From Candidatus Brevibacterium intestinigallinarum (lineage in GTDB: Bacteria > Actinomycetota > Actinomycetes > Actinomycetales > Brevibacteriaceae), in contig DWZY01000386.1 in NCBI GenBank assembly GCA_019117325.1, positions 1-17,432 on the forward strand: DNA of 17,432 nt, read 5' to 3'. A model generated the notes under the pieces. The model ran no database searches, had not been told where the DNA came from, and saw only the letters and a program-made list of their open reading frames with translations. The position numbers and the translations under genes are program-made. Below, piece after piece: positions 1-7,683 of the stretch (positions are counted from its first letter, which is position 1; each line of letters opens with the position of its first letter).

Positions 1-2
1 CC

Positions 3-857
3 GCACGCTTGCTCGCCGCTCACCGCGAGGAGATCCCCGGATCGATCATCTTCATGTTCCAGCCCGCCGAGGAGGTCGAAGGCGGGGCCGAGCCGATGAT
101 CGCCGAGGGCGTGCTCGAGGCCGCCGGAGTCCCGGTCGTCGCGGCCTACGGCATCCACGTCGAAGCCGATGTGCGAGGTCGCTTCACGACGAAGGGCGGG
201 CCGCTCATGGCCGGCTTCGCCGACCTCAACCTCACCATCCACGGGGCCGGCGGACACAGCAGCCAACCGCAGGCGACCCGCGACCCCGTGCCGGCGCTCG
301 CCGAGGTGGTGCTGGCCCTGAACACGATGACCGGTCGGTCCTTCGACATCTTCGATCCCGTCGTCGTCTCGGTTACTCAGCTCGAAGCCGCGCAGGCCAG
401 CAACGTCATCCCGGACTCGGCGAAGCTCACCGCCTCCATCCGCTTCCTCTCCGCCGAGTCTGTGGCCCTGCTGCAGGAGCGGGTGACGGAGATCGCCGAG
501 AACATCGCCCGGGCTCACCGCTGCACCGCCGAGGTGGACTTCCAAGTGGGATTCCCCGTGACCGTGAACAACCCTGCCGAGTCGACGGTCGTGCTCGAGC
601 GACTGGGCTCAGTATTCGGGTCCGAGCGGGTCGTCGAGATGGAACATCCGCGGATGGGGTCGGAGGACTTCTCATTTGTCTTGCAGAAGGTTCCGGGCAC
701 ATTCGTGTTCCTCGGCGCGACGCCCGAGGGCATCGACCCGGACGCCGAGACGAACCATTCGCCCAGGGTGGTCTTTGATGACGGTCTGCTCGGCGATCAA
801 GCCGCGGCGCTCGCCCACTTGGCATTCGCGCGGCTGGAGGACGAGGAGCGGGGCTGA
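3..857 (+). CDS. M20-family amidohydrolase, 5' end outside window (partial)
   Basis: The reading frame is open from the first bases of the window, so this is the C-terminal part of a longer protein; an in-frame TTG at 9 is not the real start. Visible hallmarks are the metal-binding QPAEE motif (about residues 18-22 counted from base 9), the G-I-H metal-ligand histidine near residue 50, the GAGGHSS stretch at the start of the dimerisation domain, and the C-terminal G-S-E-D-F and N-H-S-P motifs that supply further active-site residues. These fit the M20D amidohydrolases (N-acyl-amino-acid, hippurate or IAA-amino-acid hydrolases), which use two metal ions to cleave an amide bond. Roughly the first 110-130 residues, including the first metal ligands, are missing by family comparison. 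The substrate cannot be told from sequence. It runs convergently toward fdhA and shows no obvious link to the betaine genes. Confidence 0.9.
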   Translation, partial: ARLLAAHREEIPGSIIFMFQPAEEVEGGAEPMIAEGVLEAAGVPVVAAYGIHVEADVRGRFTTKGGPLMAGFADLNLTIHGAGGHSSQPQATRDPVPALAEVVLALNTMTGRSFDIFDPVVVSVTQLEAAQASNVIPDSAKLTASIRFLSAESVALLQERVTEIAENIARAHRCTAEVDFQVGFPVTVNNPAESTVVLERLGSVFGSERVVEMEHPRMGSEDFSFVLQKVPGTFVFLGATPEGIDPDAETNHSPRVVFDDGLLGDQAAALAHLAFARLEDEERG

Positions 858-881
858 GGGCCAGCTGCGGATGTAGGAAAT

Positions 882-962
882 AGGTCGCTATCGGATACTT
901 TCAGCGCTCAGAAGTAGCCGATAGCGACCTGGAATTCACTTCGCACTATCCGTTAGCGACCA
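882..962. repeat. Palindromic repeat: hairpin 882-930 plus a third arm at 945-962
   Basis: AGGTCGCTATCGG at 882-894 is exactly complementary to CCGATAGCGACCT at 918-930 (13 bp). Beyond one mismatch the stem continues (896-901 with 911-916, one G-T pair), leaving a loop of about 9 nt. A third related arm lies at 945-962; its reverse complement matches 882-899 at 15 of 18 positions, and 950-962 is a direct near-copy of 918-930 (11/13). The element lies between convergent genes and has no T-tract. It could act as a terminator or mRNA-stabilising hairpin, but the third copy suggests a dispersed repeat family or a protein-binding array. Confidence 0.7.
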
Positions 963-997
963 CTTTTCGGGGAATGGCCCGAGGTGTGAGGGGTGCA

Positions 998-1060
998 GCC
1001 TAGGTGGTCGTTCTGGTCACGGTCGATTTGAAATTCTGTGACCAGAAGTACCACCTAGGC
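998..1060. repeat. Long imperfect inverted repeat, possible bidirectional terminator
   Basis: Positions 998-1020 and 1038-1060 are inverted copies matching at 21 of 23 positions, separated by 17 nt that can pair slightly further. Both arms carry CCTAGGTGGT at the outer end and TTCTGGTCAC at the inner end. The element ends 15 bp past the fdhA stop (in the sense of fdhA transcription) and follows the M20 gene in the other direction, so a role as a shared terminator between convergent genes is plausible. There is no clear poly-T run, so this is not a textbook intrinsic terminator. A mobile-repeat origin is the alternative. Confidence 0.6.
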
Positions 1061-1075
1061 CGCGTGAAACGAACG

Positions 1076-2290
1076 TCAGGCGGTGATGAGACCGTGCGGG
1101 TCGAGGACGAACTTCTTCGCCACGCCCGAATCGAAGTCCGCATAGCCCTGCGGAGCATCCTCGAGCGGGATCGGTGTCGCGTTGACGTTCTTCGCGATCG
1201 AGACCTTGTCGTGCAGGATCGCCTGCATCAGCCCGCGGTGGTACTTCATCACCGGGCACTGACCGGTCACGAACACATGCGACTTCGCGAAGCCGAGGCC
1301 GAAGCGCATCGACAGCGACCCTTCCTTCGCCGCCTCATCGGCCGCACCCGGATCGCCGGTGACATAGAGACCGGGAATGCCGAGGCTGCCGCCGGCTCGG
1401 GTGATGTCCATGAGCGAGTTGAGCACCGTCGCCGGCGCCTCGTGGCTGGCATCCTTGCCGTGTCCGCGCGCCTCGAAGCCGACGGCGTCGATGCCGCAGT
1501 CGACCTCGGGCTCGCCGAGGATCTGCGCGATCTGGTCCTTCGGGTCACCCTTGGACACGTCGACCGTCTCGCACCCGAATCCGCGAGCCTGAGCCAGGCG
1601 ATCCTCGTTGAGATCGCCGACGATGACGCAGGCCGCACCGAGCAGAAGCGCCGAGGTGGCCGCCGCGATTCCGACCGGACCCGCACCGGCGACGTAGACC
1701 GTCGAACCCACACCGACGCCGGCGCTGACGGCGCCGTGGAACCCGGTGGGGAAGATGTCGGAGAGCATCGTGAGGTCGAGGATCTTCTCCATCGCCTGAT
1801 CCCGGTCCGGGAACTTCAGGACGTTCCAGTCCGCGTAGGGCACCAGCACGTACTCCGCCTGGCCGCCCACCCAGCCGCCCATGTCGACGTAGCCGTACGC
1901 GGAGCCGGGGCGGTCCGGGTTCACGTTCAGGCAGATGCCGGTCTGTCCCTCCTTGCAGTTGCGGCAGCGGCCGCAGGCGATGTTGAAAGGAACGGAGACG
2001 ACATCGCCCACCTTCACGAACTCGACGTCGCGGCCCACCTCGACCACCTCGCCGGTGATCTCATGTCCCAGCACCAGTCCTTCCGGTGCGGTCGTGCGGC
2101 CCCGGACCATGTGCTGGTCAGAACCGCAGATGTTCGTGGCGATCGTCTTGAGGATGACGCCGTGGTGCACCTGCCGGCCCACGTTGGCCGGGTTCACGCC
2201 TGGCCCGTCCTTGAGTTCGAACTCCGGGTAAGGGGTGTCGATGACCTCGACCCGGCCGGGTCCTGCGTAGCTGACTGCACTGTTGCTCAT
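1076..2290 (-). CDS. fdhA: Glutathione-independent formaldehyde dehydrogenase
   Basis: A 404-residue zinc-dependent medium-chain dehydrogenase that oxidises formaldehyde to formate with NAD+ in the cytoplasm. Catalytic zinc ligands are visible as Cys55 (N-I-C-G-S-D) and His76 (L-G-H-E). The structural zinc cluster is Cys106, Cys109, Cys112 and Cys120. The Rossmann motif is V-A-G-A-G-P-V-G-I. The segments AYGYVDMGGW, PYADWN and GFEARGHG match what I remember of Pseudomonas putida formaldehyde dehydrogenase over the whole length. I chose the ATG at 2290 because a GGAG lies 8 nt before it and the family homology begins there; an in-frame extension to 2374 has neither. It is divergent from gbcAB, whose betaine demethylation releases formaldehyde, so detoxification of that product is the likely job. 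Confidence 0.93.
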   Translation of the reverse strand: MSNSAVSYAGPGRVEVIDTPYPEFELKDGPGVNPANVGRQVHHGVILKTIATNICGSDQHMVRGRTTAPEGLVLGHEITGEVVEVGRDVEFVKVGDVVSVPFNIACGRCRNCKEGQTGICLNVNPDRPGSAYGYVDMGGWVGGQAEYVLVPYADWNVLKFPDRDQAMEKILDLTMLSDIFPTGFHGAVSAGVGVGSTVYVAGAGPVGIAAATSALLLGAACVIVGDLNEDRLAQARGFGCETVDVSKGDPKDQIAQILGEPEVDCGIDAVGFEARGHGKDASHEAPATVLNSLMDITRAGGSLGIPGLYVTGDPGAADEAAKEGSLSMRFGLGFAKSHVFVTGQCPVMKYHRGLMQAILHDKVSIAKNVNATPIPLEDAPQGYADFDSGVAKKFVLDPHGLITA

Positions 2291-2343
2291 CGTTGAGCTC
2301 CGATCTGCTGAGGGTTCCGTCGGACAGCCGATTGTCCTCGCAG

Positions 2344-2370
2344 TCTGTAAGTCGCCCGGGGGTCCGTCAA
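2344..2370 (-). promoter_or_regulatory. Candidate fdhA promoter
   Basis: On the minus strand TTGACG (2365-2370) is followed after 15 bp by TACAGA (2344-2349), about 54 bp before the fdhA ATG. The -35 is good, the spacing is short and the -10 is weak, so this is only a candidate. Confidence 0.3.
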
Positions 2371-2471
2371 GCACCCTCAGAGCGGCCGGGAGGCCTCTGC
2401 GGTGCGGCTGTCACCTGCACCGCGAAGGACGATCCGCGCGTTTCCGCGCATCGTTGCTCCGGCCGGGTCCG

Positions 2472-2494
2472 ATCGTGCGGATGAGCCGCACGAT
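2472..2494. promoter_or_regulatory. Perfect operator-like palindrome upstream of gbcA
   Basis: ATCGTGCGG (2472-2480) and CCGCACGAT (2486-2494) are exact inverted repeats around the centre ATGAG. The site lies about 112 bp before the gbcA start and about 180 bp before the fdhA start. Its size and symmetry fit a dimeric transcription factor. The cognate protein is unknown. A similar right arm recurs at 14909-14917 in an unrelated gap, so chance in GC-rich DNA is not excluded. Confidence 0.5.
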
Positions 2495-2606
2495 GACCTG
2501 CGAGAACCTGCGCTTTTCCTGCCCCGCTGTCGTTCCTACAGTTGCCGGAAGCAAGCAGTGAGCTGCATCACCTCGTCTGCATGGGCACCCTCAAAGGAGA
2601 AGATTC

Positions 2607-3908
2607 GTGGCCGCAGTCAATCTCACCCCCCGTACGAACCGACGCCTCACCGATTCCCTTCCGCAGGAGCGCGTCGCCGAGCACCGCCGCCTGCTGGACA
2701 ACCGTCCGCAGGGCATGTCGCTGGCCGCCCCGTTCTACACGGACCCCACCTTCTTCAGCGCGGACATGGACGGGATCTTCGGACGTCACTGGGTCTTCGC
2801 CGGCAGCGTCGCCGAGGTGCGGGAGCCGGGCGACTACATCACCGTCGATTACGGACCGCACTCGATCATCGTGCTGCGGAACGACGACGGCGGGATCAAC
2901 GCCCTCCACAACGTCTGCCGGCACCGCGGTGCGCGCGTGCTGCCGGAGAAGTCCGGCACCACGGGCAACATCGTGTGTCCCTACCACTCCTGGACCTACA
3001 CGCCGGAGGGCGCACTCATCCACGCGTCCGCGCCCGGTGAGCTCGATTTCGACCCGTCCTGCTACAGCCTCAAGAACGTGCACTCGCGCGAGGTCGCGGG
3101 CCTCATCTTCGTGTGCCTCGCGGACGAGCCGCCGGAGGACTTCGATGAGGTCTCCAAGCTCTTCGGACCCTATGTCGCACCGCACGACCTGGGCCGGACG
3201 AAGGTCGCCTACCAGCAGGACCTCATCGAGGAGGGCAACTGGAAGCTGGTGATGGAGAACAACCGCGAGTGCTACCACTGCGACGGCCACCCGGAGCTGG
3301 CGTGCTCGCTGTTCCCCACGTGGGGCCTGACGGACGAGGTCGTCCCGCCCCACCTGGCAGAGGTGTGGCAGCGGAACCTGGACGCGGAGCTGGAGCTGCA
3401 GCAGCGGTGCGAGCGCTACGGCCTCCCCTACGAGGTGCTCGAGGAGCTGGACACCCGCGTGGCCGGCTTCCGCATCTCGCGCGAGCCGCTGGACGGCCAC
3501 GGTGAGTCGTTCTCCGCCTCCGGCCGGAGGCTCTCGAAGAGGCTGCTGGGCGACCTGCCGGACTTCCGGCTGGGACGCTGCTCGATGCACCTGCAGCCCA
3601 ACTCGTGGTTCCACCTGCTGTCCGATCACGCGATCACGTTCGCCGCCTTCCCGGTCGCTGCGGACAAGACGCTGGTCCGGACGACGTGGCTGGTGCCGGA
3701 CGACGCGGTCGAAGGTGTCGATTACGACCTCGACACCCTCACGCACACGTGGAAGCAGACGAACATCCAGGACCGCGCCTTCGTCGAGCTGTGCCAGCGC
3801 GGCACCGCCAGCCCGGCCTACGAGCCCGGCCCGTACATGCGCAGCGAGTACCAGGTCGAGGCCTTCATCAACTGGTACGTCCAGCGGATGCAGGAGCACC
3901 TCGCATGA
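2607..3908 (+). CDS. gbcA: Rieske oxygenase, glycine betaine monooxygenase large subunit GbcA
   Basis: A 433-residue Rieske non-heme iron oxygenase predicted to demethylate glycine betaine to dimethylglycine plus formaldehyde. The Rieske [2Fe-2S] ligands are Cys104-x-His106 and Cys124-x2-His127. The catalytic segment N-N-R-E-C-Y-H supplies Glu221 (bridge to the Rieske centre) and His224, with His228 next and Asp389 (T-N-I-Q-D-R) as the likely third iron ligand. The C-terminal half (G-V-D-Y-D, Y-x-P-G-P-Y) resembles Pseudomonas GbcA as I remember it. The start is GTG, supported by AAAGGAGA 7 nt upstream. The His-x3-His spacing is one residue shorter than the usual His-x4-His. It is coupled to gbcB by an ATGA overlap. 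Carnitine or stachydrine demethylases are related alternatives, but the nearby dimethylglycine oxidase and FdhA favour betaine. Confidence 0.87.
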   Translation: MAAVNLTPRTNRRLTDSLPQERVAEHRRLLDNRPQGMSLAAPFYTDPTFFSADMDGIFGRHWVFAGSVAEVREPGDYITVDYGPHSIIVLRNDDGGINALHNVCRHRGARVLPEKSGTTGNIVCPYHSWTYTPEGALIHASAPGELDFDPSCYSLKNVHSREVAGLIFVCLADEPPEDFDEVSKLFGPYVAPHDLGRTKVAYQQDLIEEGNWKLVMENNRECYHCDGHPELACSLFPTWGLTDEVVPPHLAEVWQRNLDAELELQQRCERYGLPYEVLEELDTRVAGFRISREPLDGHGESFSASGRRLSKRLLGDLPDFRLGRCSMHLQPNSWFHLLSDHAITFAAFPVAADKTLVRTTWLVPDDAVEGVDYDLDTLTHTWKQTNIQDRAFVELCQRGTASPAYEPGPYMRSEYQVEAFINWYVQRMQEHLA

Positions 3909-5425
3909 CGAGTGCACCCGCTGCCGCAGCAGACGAAGCCACGGACGACGCATCAACCGCACCCGAACCTGCAGCACCTCGCACTGACCCGTGGATGACC
4001 TCCACCCAGCGCATCCGCGATCTGGAGATGCCCTGGAACCGCGTGCTGGGCGCCACCGCGGGCCCCGCGAGCGCGGCGGTCGCGCTCAACCCGTGGAACC
4101 CGCAGGAGTTCATGGCCGAGTGCGTGGGTATCGTCCCGGAATCCGGCGGCATGATGACCTTCGTCTTCCGCCGGGTCGACGGAGCCCCGCTGGCCTTCCG
4201 CCCCGGCCAGTACCTCCGCATCGCGTTCCCCGTCGACGGGCCGGATGCGGAGCCGGTCGATCGCAGCTACTCGATCTCCTCGGCCGCGACCCAGCCGTGG
4301 ACGTTCGACATCACGGTCAAGCGGGATGAGGACGGACGCGTGTCCGGCTGGGTGCACGACAACGTGCGCCCCGGCACAGTGCTGGAGATGCTGGGCCCCG
4401 TGGGTGCGTTCCACCTGCCGGATGCCGAGCGCCGCCCTCGCTACCTGCTCCTGGCCGCCGGGTCCGGAATCACCCCGATCATGTCGATGATCCGGACCAT
4501 CCACACCCTGCCGGGGTACTCCGACATCGTCGTCCTGTACCACGGCACGGCTCCGGGCACCTTCGCGTTCTCCCGCGAGCTGGAGTACCTCGCCTCCGTC
4601 GACTCCCGCATCACCGTCTACTACTCGCTGGGCGACCGCAGTGTCGACGGCACGTGGGAGGGCATGGTCGGTCGCCTCACCACCTCGATGATCGAGGACG
4701 TCGCACCGGATGCCAACGGCCGGCACGTGTACGCGTGCGGGCCGGAGGGCTACCTCGACGTCGCGACCCAGCTGCTGCTGGACGTGGGCGTCGACGACAC
4801 CGCGATCCACGTCGAGTACTTCACGGGAGCTGCCGATGTGCGGCAGGAGTACAGGGAAGAGGTGGCGCTGGCCGGCGAGCTCGCAGAGGAGTACGCCGAG
4901 GCCGTCCAGGACTACCACGACACCCAGTCCGCAGCGTTGGACGTCTTCGTCCCCTCCCCCGAGGCCGAGGAGACCCCGCTGCCCGAGGCCACGGCGGCTG
5001 CGCACGCCGAGGCACCTGCCACTGTGAGGACTCAGGACTCGCTCGACGGCACCGGCACTCCGCCTTCCCAGGCCGCTGCAGAGACGCAGATGGCCAGTGC
5101 TCCTGCGGCAGCTGCGGACGCGGACGCCGCATCGCCCGCCGACTTCCAGACAGTGGGAGACGGACCGATCACGATGTCGTTCGTCCGGAGCAAGTTGAAC
5201 GTGCGGATCGGTCCGGAGGAGCGCATCCTGCAGGTCGCGCAGCGGGCTGGCGTGAGGATCGGCGCGAACTGCCAGGAGGGCATGTGCGGATCCTGCAAGT
5301 CCGTGAAGCTGTCCGGAGAGGTGGAGATGAATCACCAGGGCGGCATCCGCCAGCGCGAGATCGACGCCGGGAAGTTCCTCCCCTGCTGCTCAACGGCAAC
5401 GACGGACCTGATCATCGACGCGTGA
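3905..5425 (+). CDS. gbcB: Ferredoxin reductase component GbcB of betaine monooxygenase
   Basis: A 506-residue reductase passing electrons from NAD(P)H through FAD and a [2Fe-2S] cluster to GbcA. After a low-complexity Ala-rich N-terminus come an FAD-binding domain (R-S-Y-S, residues 120-123), an NAD-binding domain (AAGSGITP at 184-191, CGPEGY at 278-283), an unusual Ala/Glu/Asp/Pro-rich linker at about 310-420, and a C-terminal plant-type ferredoxin domain with Cys456, Cys461, Cys464 and Cys494. Known GbcB proteins are about 360-370 residues as I remember; the excess here is mostly the linker and the N-terminal tail. The start ATG at 3905 overlaps the gbcA stop and has AGGAG 8 nt upstream. 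A later ATG at residue 31 is an alternative start without the Ala-rich tail. It ends 41 bp from the convergent HNH gene. Confidence 0.87.
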   Translation: MTSAPAAAADEATDDASTAPEPAAPRTDPWMTSTQRIRDLEMPWNRVLGATAGPASAAVALNPWNPQEFMAECVGIVPESGGMMTFVFRRVDGAPLAFRPGQYLRIAFPVDGPDAEPVDRSYSISSAATQPWTFDITVKRDEDGRVSGWVHDNVRPGTVLEMLGPVGAFHLPDAERRPRYLLLAAGSGITPIMSMIRTIHTLPGYSDIVVLYHGTAPGTFAFSRELEYLASVDSRITVYYSLGDRSVDGTWEGMVGRLTTSMIEDVAPDANGRHVYACGPEGYLDVATQLLLDVGVDDTAIHVEYFTGAADVRQEYREEVALAGELAEEYAEAVQDYHDTQSAALDVFVPSPEAEETPLPEATAAAHAEAPATVRTQDSLDGTGTPPSQAAAETQMASAPAAAADADAASPADFQTVGDGPITMSFVRSKLNVRIGPEERILQVAQRAGVRIGANCQEGMCGSCKSVKLSGEVEMNHQGGIRQREIDAGKFLPCCSTATTDLIIDA

Positions 5426-5466
5426 GGTTCCCTTGCCGGGGCTCGCCCGCCTACTGTCCCGCACAC

Positions 5467-7476
5467 CTACTCCTCCATCCAGAGCTGGGGCTGGAGGTTC
5501 AGGAGCGCCACGCGGAAGCGTGCATGGAACAGCGGGCGCCGGCGGCGGTCCACGTGAGCGGGCGGGGTCCAGGCGGGGAGCCCGTTGCGGAAGATGCTCG
5601 TCCAGCCGGAGCCTTCGAACCAGCGGTGGTGGAACGGACACAGGAGGGCCAGGTTGTCGACCGTCGTCTCACCCCCGAGCGCCCAGGGCACGATGTGGTT
5701 CGCTTCGCACCACTCCGCGGGAGCGTCGCAATCCGGGAAGGTGCATCCCTGATCGCGGGCAGCGAGCACCGCCATCTGGGTCCGGGTGGCGAACCGGCCC
5801 TGGGACGTGATCTGCAGCGTGCGCCCGCCCCCATCGACCAGGTGGAGGAAGGTCTGCGCCGCGTTCGACCATGCTTCTGTGCTGGACAGCGTCACCGGGG
5901 TTCCGGTGTGGGTGCTCAGCAGTCGGTGGGGCCGCGTGAGGTCGTCCGGACGCGCCGAGATGACGAGGGCATGATCAGCGCCGTGGAGGACCCGTTCGCG
6001 CGCAACACAGCGCAGGAGGAAGCCGAACCTGTCGTGCCGCTCGATTCCGGGCGCGTTGGCGGCAGCATCCGGCACCAGGACGTCGGATCGCTGCCCGTTC
6101 TCCTGCACGCCACTGGGCGCGAGGCCTCCACGGGGCCACGGATCAGGGGCGTCCGTGTCACACGCGTCGCCCGCGACGAAGGCGTCGCCCGGCGCATGAT
6201 CTGGCGGCTGATCAGAAGGGCAGGTGGAAGCCTCTGAGTCCCCGGTGTGCGGGTCAGGGTGCACCTCTGGACGATCAGAAATCCCGGCGGGCAGTCGCCC
6301 GGGGATCTTCGCCCAGACCAGAGACTGGGCAACGTCCTGACCTCCGGCTCTCACTTCTGCCAGCAGGCGCTGCACCTCGGCGTGGATGCGCTCCGGCAGG
6401 GCACGGGGCCACCCGTCGGGCCCGATAACGAACGGCGGCTCTTCCTCGTCGAGAGTCCCCGTCAACCCTTCGATGTCGACGCGACCATCCGCGAAGACCT
6501 TGACGAAGGTGCTCTCCCAAACCGTCTCGAGAGGGATCCGGGGGACCTCTGCATCAGCCGACGCGGCGCCGGTGTACTCGTCGCCCGCTTCGTCTGAACC
6601 ACTCGTGTCTGCAGCAGCCGCGTCCGGGCAAGCACTTTCTGCGGTCGCCTTCTCTGCGGCGGCCTGGTGCCCCGCGTGCGGCTTCACCGTGACGGGCACA
6701 TCTGTATCCTTCATCCGGCCGTAGAGCAGCGCGTGGAGCGTCGTCCCCGTCTGTCCGCTCAGCAGTCCCCGCAGGCGCCAGTCGCCATTGCGCTGCTGTG
6801 CCAGGGTCACGTTGTACTTGTGCGGCTCGGGTTCGAACACGGGCAGCGCGCCGTCCGGGTCCGCGTGCTGGATGATCCTGTTGCAGAGCGCCGGAATGTC
6901 CTTGAGGCGCACCGTGGGCGCCAGCTCGACCAATGTCTTCTCGACCCGATCCTGGTATGCACCCGCCATCGACGGCGGCAGCGACTCGACTGCATCGCAG
7001 AGGCTGCGCGCCTCATCGGCGCTGATCCGCCCGTCGGCGAACTCCCGGGCGATATCCGGCCTCACAGGATCCAGCGTCTCCCCGGACTCCGAGATCCGGT
7101 CGGTCAGCTGCGCGCTCAGATGCAGACGCCGCTTGGCTTCTCCAGCGGTGATCCGGAACTCGCCCACCAGCAGCCCGGCCGTCGTCCGGTACCCGTGCGC
7201 CGAGCTGTCGCCCATCCGCCCGTAGGCCGCCAGGAGGTCCGTGCTCGCTTTCTCCACACAGCGGCGAGCAACCTCGAGGGCTCGCAGCGCCGCGAGCACC
7301 TCCCGTGGGCCCAGGGATCCGCAGGCGCTGGTCCTGCCGCTCACGTCCGTCGCCTGATCCATGAGCTGGGTGACATACGCAGCCCGATCCATGAGCTGCT
7401 CCCGATCCGCATCGGAAAAGGGAAGCACGTAGGTCTGGTCCTCAACAGTTCCGTCTGGCTCCTGCGCGATCGCCAT
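5467..7476 (-). CDS. DUF222 domain / HNH endonuclease family protein
   Basis: A 669-residue protein of the large actinobacterial DUF222-HNH family (related to the mycobacterial 13E12 repeat proteins). The N-terminal half carries the helical DUF222 region, with motifs such as G-M-G-D-S-S-A-H-G-Y and I-T-A-G-E-A-K-R-R-L. The C-terminal HNH nuclease domain shows Cys578-x4-Cys583, Cys590, the catalytic-type His594 in N-H-I-V-P, Asn608 and Cys613-x2-His616-His617, all apparently intact. Two acidic low-complexity insertions (about residues 265-320 and 400-500) make it longer than typical relatives. I prefer the ATG at 7476 because GAGGGGG lies 5 nt upstream; the ATG at 7494 adds six residues with a poorer site. 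Family members are often multicopy; the cellular role is unknown. It interrupts the betaine gene cluster. Confidence 0.85.
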   Translation of the reverse strand: MAIAQEPDGTVEDQTYVLPFSDADREQLMDRAAYVTQLMDQATDVSGRTSACGSLGPREVLAALRALEVARRCVEKASTDLLAAYGRMGDSSAHGYRTTAGLLVGEFRITAGEAKRRLHLSAQLTDRISESGETLDPVRPDIAREFADGRISADEARSLCDAVESLPPSMAGAYQDRVEKTLVELAPTVRLKDIPALCNRIIQHADPDGALPVFEPEPHKYNVTLAQQRNGDWRLRGLLSGQTGTTLHALLYGRMKDTDVPVTVKPHAGHQAAAEKATAESACPDAAAADTSGSDEAGDEYTGAASADAEVPRIPLETVWESTFVKVFADGRVDIEGLTGTLDEEEPPFVIGPDGWPRALPERIHAEVQRLLAEVRAGGQDVAQSLVWAKIPGRLPAGISDRPEVHPDPHTGDSEASTCPSDQPPDHAPGDAFVAGDACDTDAPDPWPRGGLAPSGVQENGQRSDVLVPDAAANAPGIERHDRFGFLLRCVARERVLHGADHALVISARPDDLTRPHRLLSTHTGTPVTLSSTEAWSNAAQTFLHLVDGGGRTLQITSQGRFATRTQMAVLAARDQGCTFPDCDAPAEWCEANHIVPWALGGETTVDNLALLCPFHHRWFEGSGWTSIFRNGLPAWTPPAHVDRRRRPLFHARFRVALLNLQPQLWMEE

Positions 7477-7578
7477 GGCCACCCCCTCGTCCATCCGCTC
7501 CGCTGCGTCGAAAGGCGACCCGATGGGCCACGACTCGCAACGTCCATCGATCCTCGTTGATCGATTTGCTTATAGAAC

Positions 7579-7607
7579 AGTCTATGCGCTGAACCACACG
7601 AGGACAA
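7579..7607 (-). promoter_or_regulatory. Candidate promoter of the HNH gene
   Basis: On the minus strand TTGTCC (7602-7607) and TAGACT (7579-7584) are separated by exactly 17 bp, about 100 bp before the HNH start. The -10 overlaps a small palindrome, ATAGA-N4-TCTAT (7572-7585), which could be an operator. Both hexamers match consensus at four of six positions. Confidence 0.4.
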
Positions 7608-7683
7608 GAGCTGTGCGGGAATTGATCGCCGCCACTCGATCTCGCACGCATTCGGCAAGCACGGGAGGTCCGCGGAGGTCAGG

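Larger units (their letters stand above)
2291..2606. promoter_or_regulatory. Divergent fdhA-gbcA control region
   Basis: This 316-bp gene-free stretch separates two divergent, functionally linked genes. It holds a weak sigma70-like promoter for fdhA, a perfect palindrome at 2472-2494, a smaller TTGC-N5-GCAA dyad at 2542-2554 and the gbcA ribosome site at its right end. No open frame in it looks like a gene. I could not identify a convincing -35/-10 pair for gbcA. Confidence 0.6.

Noticed and set aside
858..1075. CRISPR-like array in the M20-fdhA gap
   Set aside because: Only three unequal arms in mixed orientation, with no regular spacers and no cas genes nearby.
1004..2296. 430-codon open frame opposite fdhA
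   Set aside because: It is antisense to a well-supported enzyme, is Arg/His/Asp-rich with no domain features, and follows from high-GC codon bias.
2568..3977. 469-codon open frame opposite gbcA
   Set aside because: Lies opposite a Rieske oxygenase with complete motifs; composition is typical of a reverse-strand shadow.
3953..5335. 460-codon open frame opposite gbcB
   Set aside because: The plus-strand reading has FAD, NAD and ferredoxin motifs in order; the reverse reading shows none.
4654..6237. 527-codon plus-strand frame spanning gbcB and the HNH gene
   Set aside because: Crosses the stop regions of two convergent genes out of frame and has low-complexity composition without recognisable motifs.
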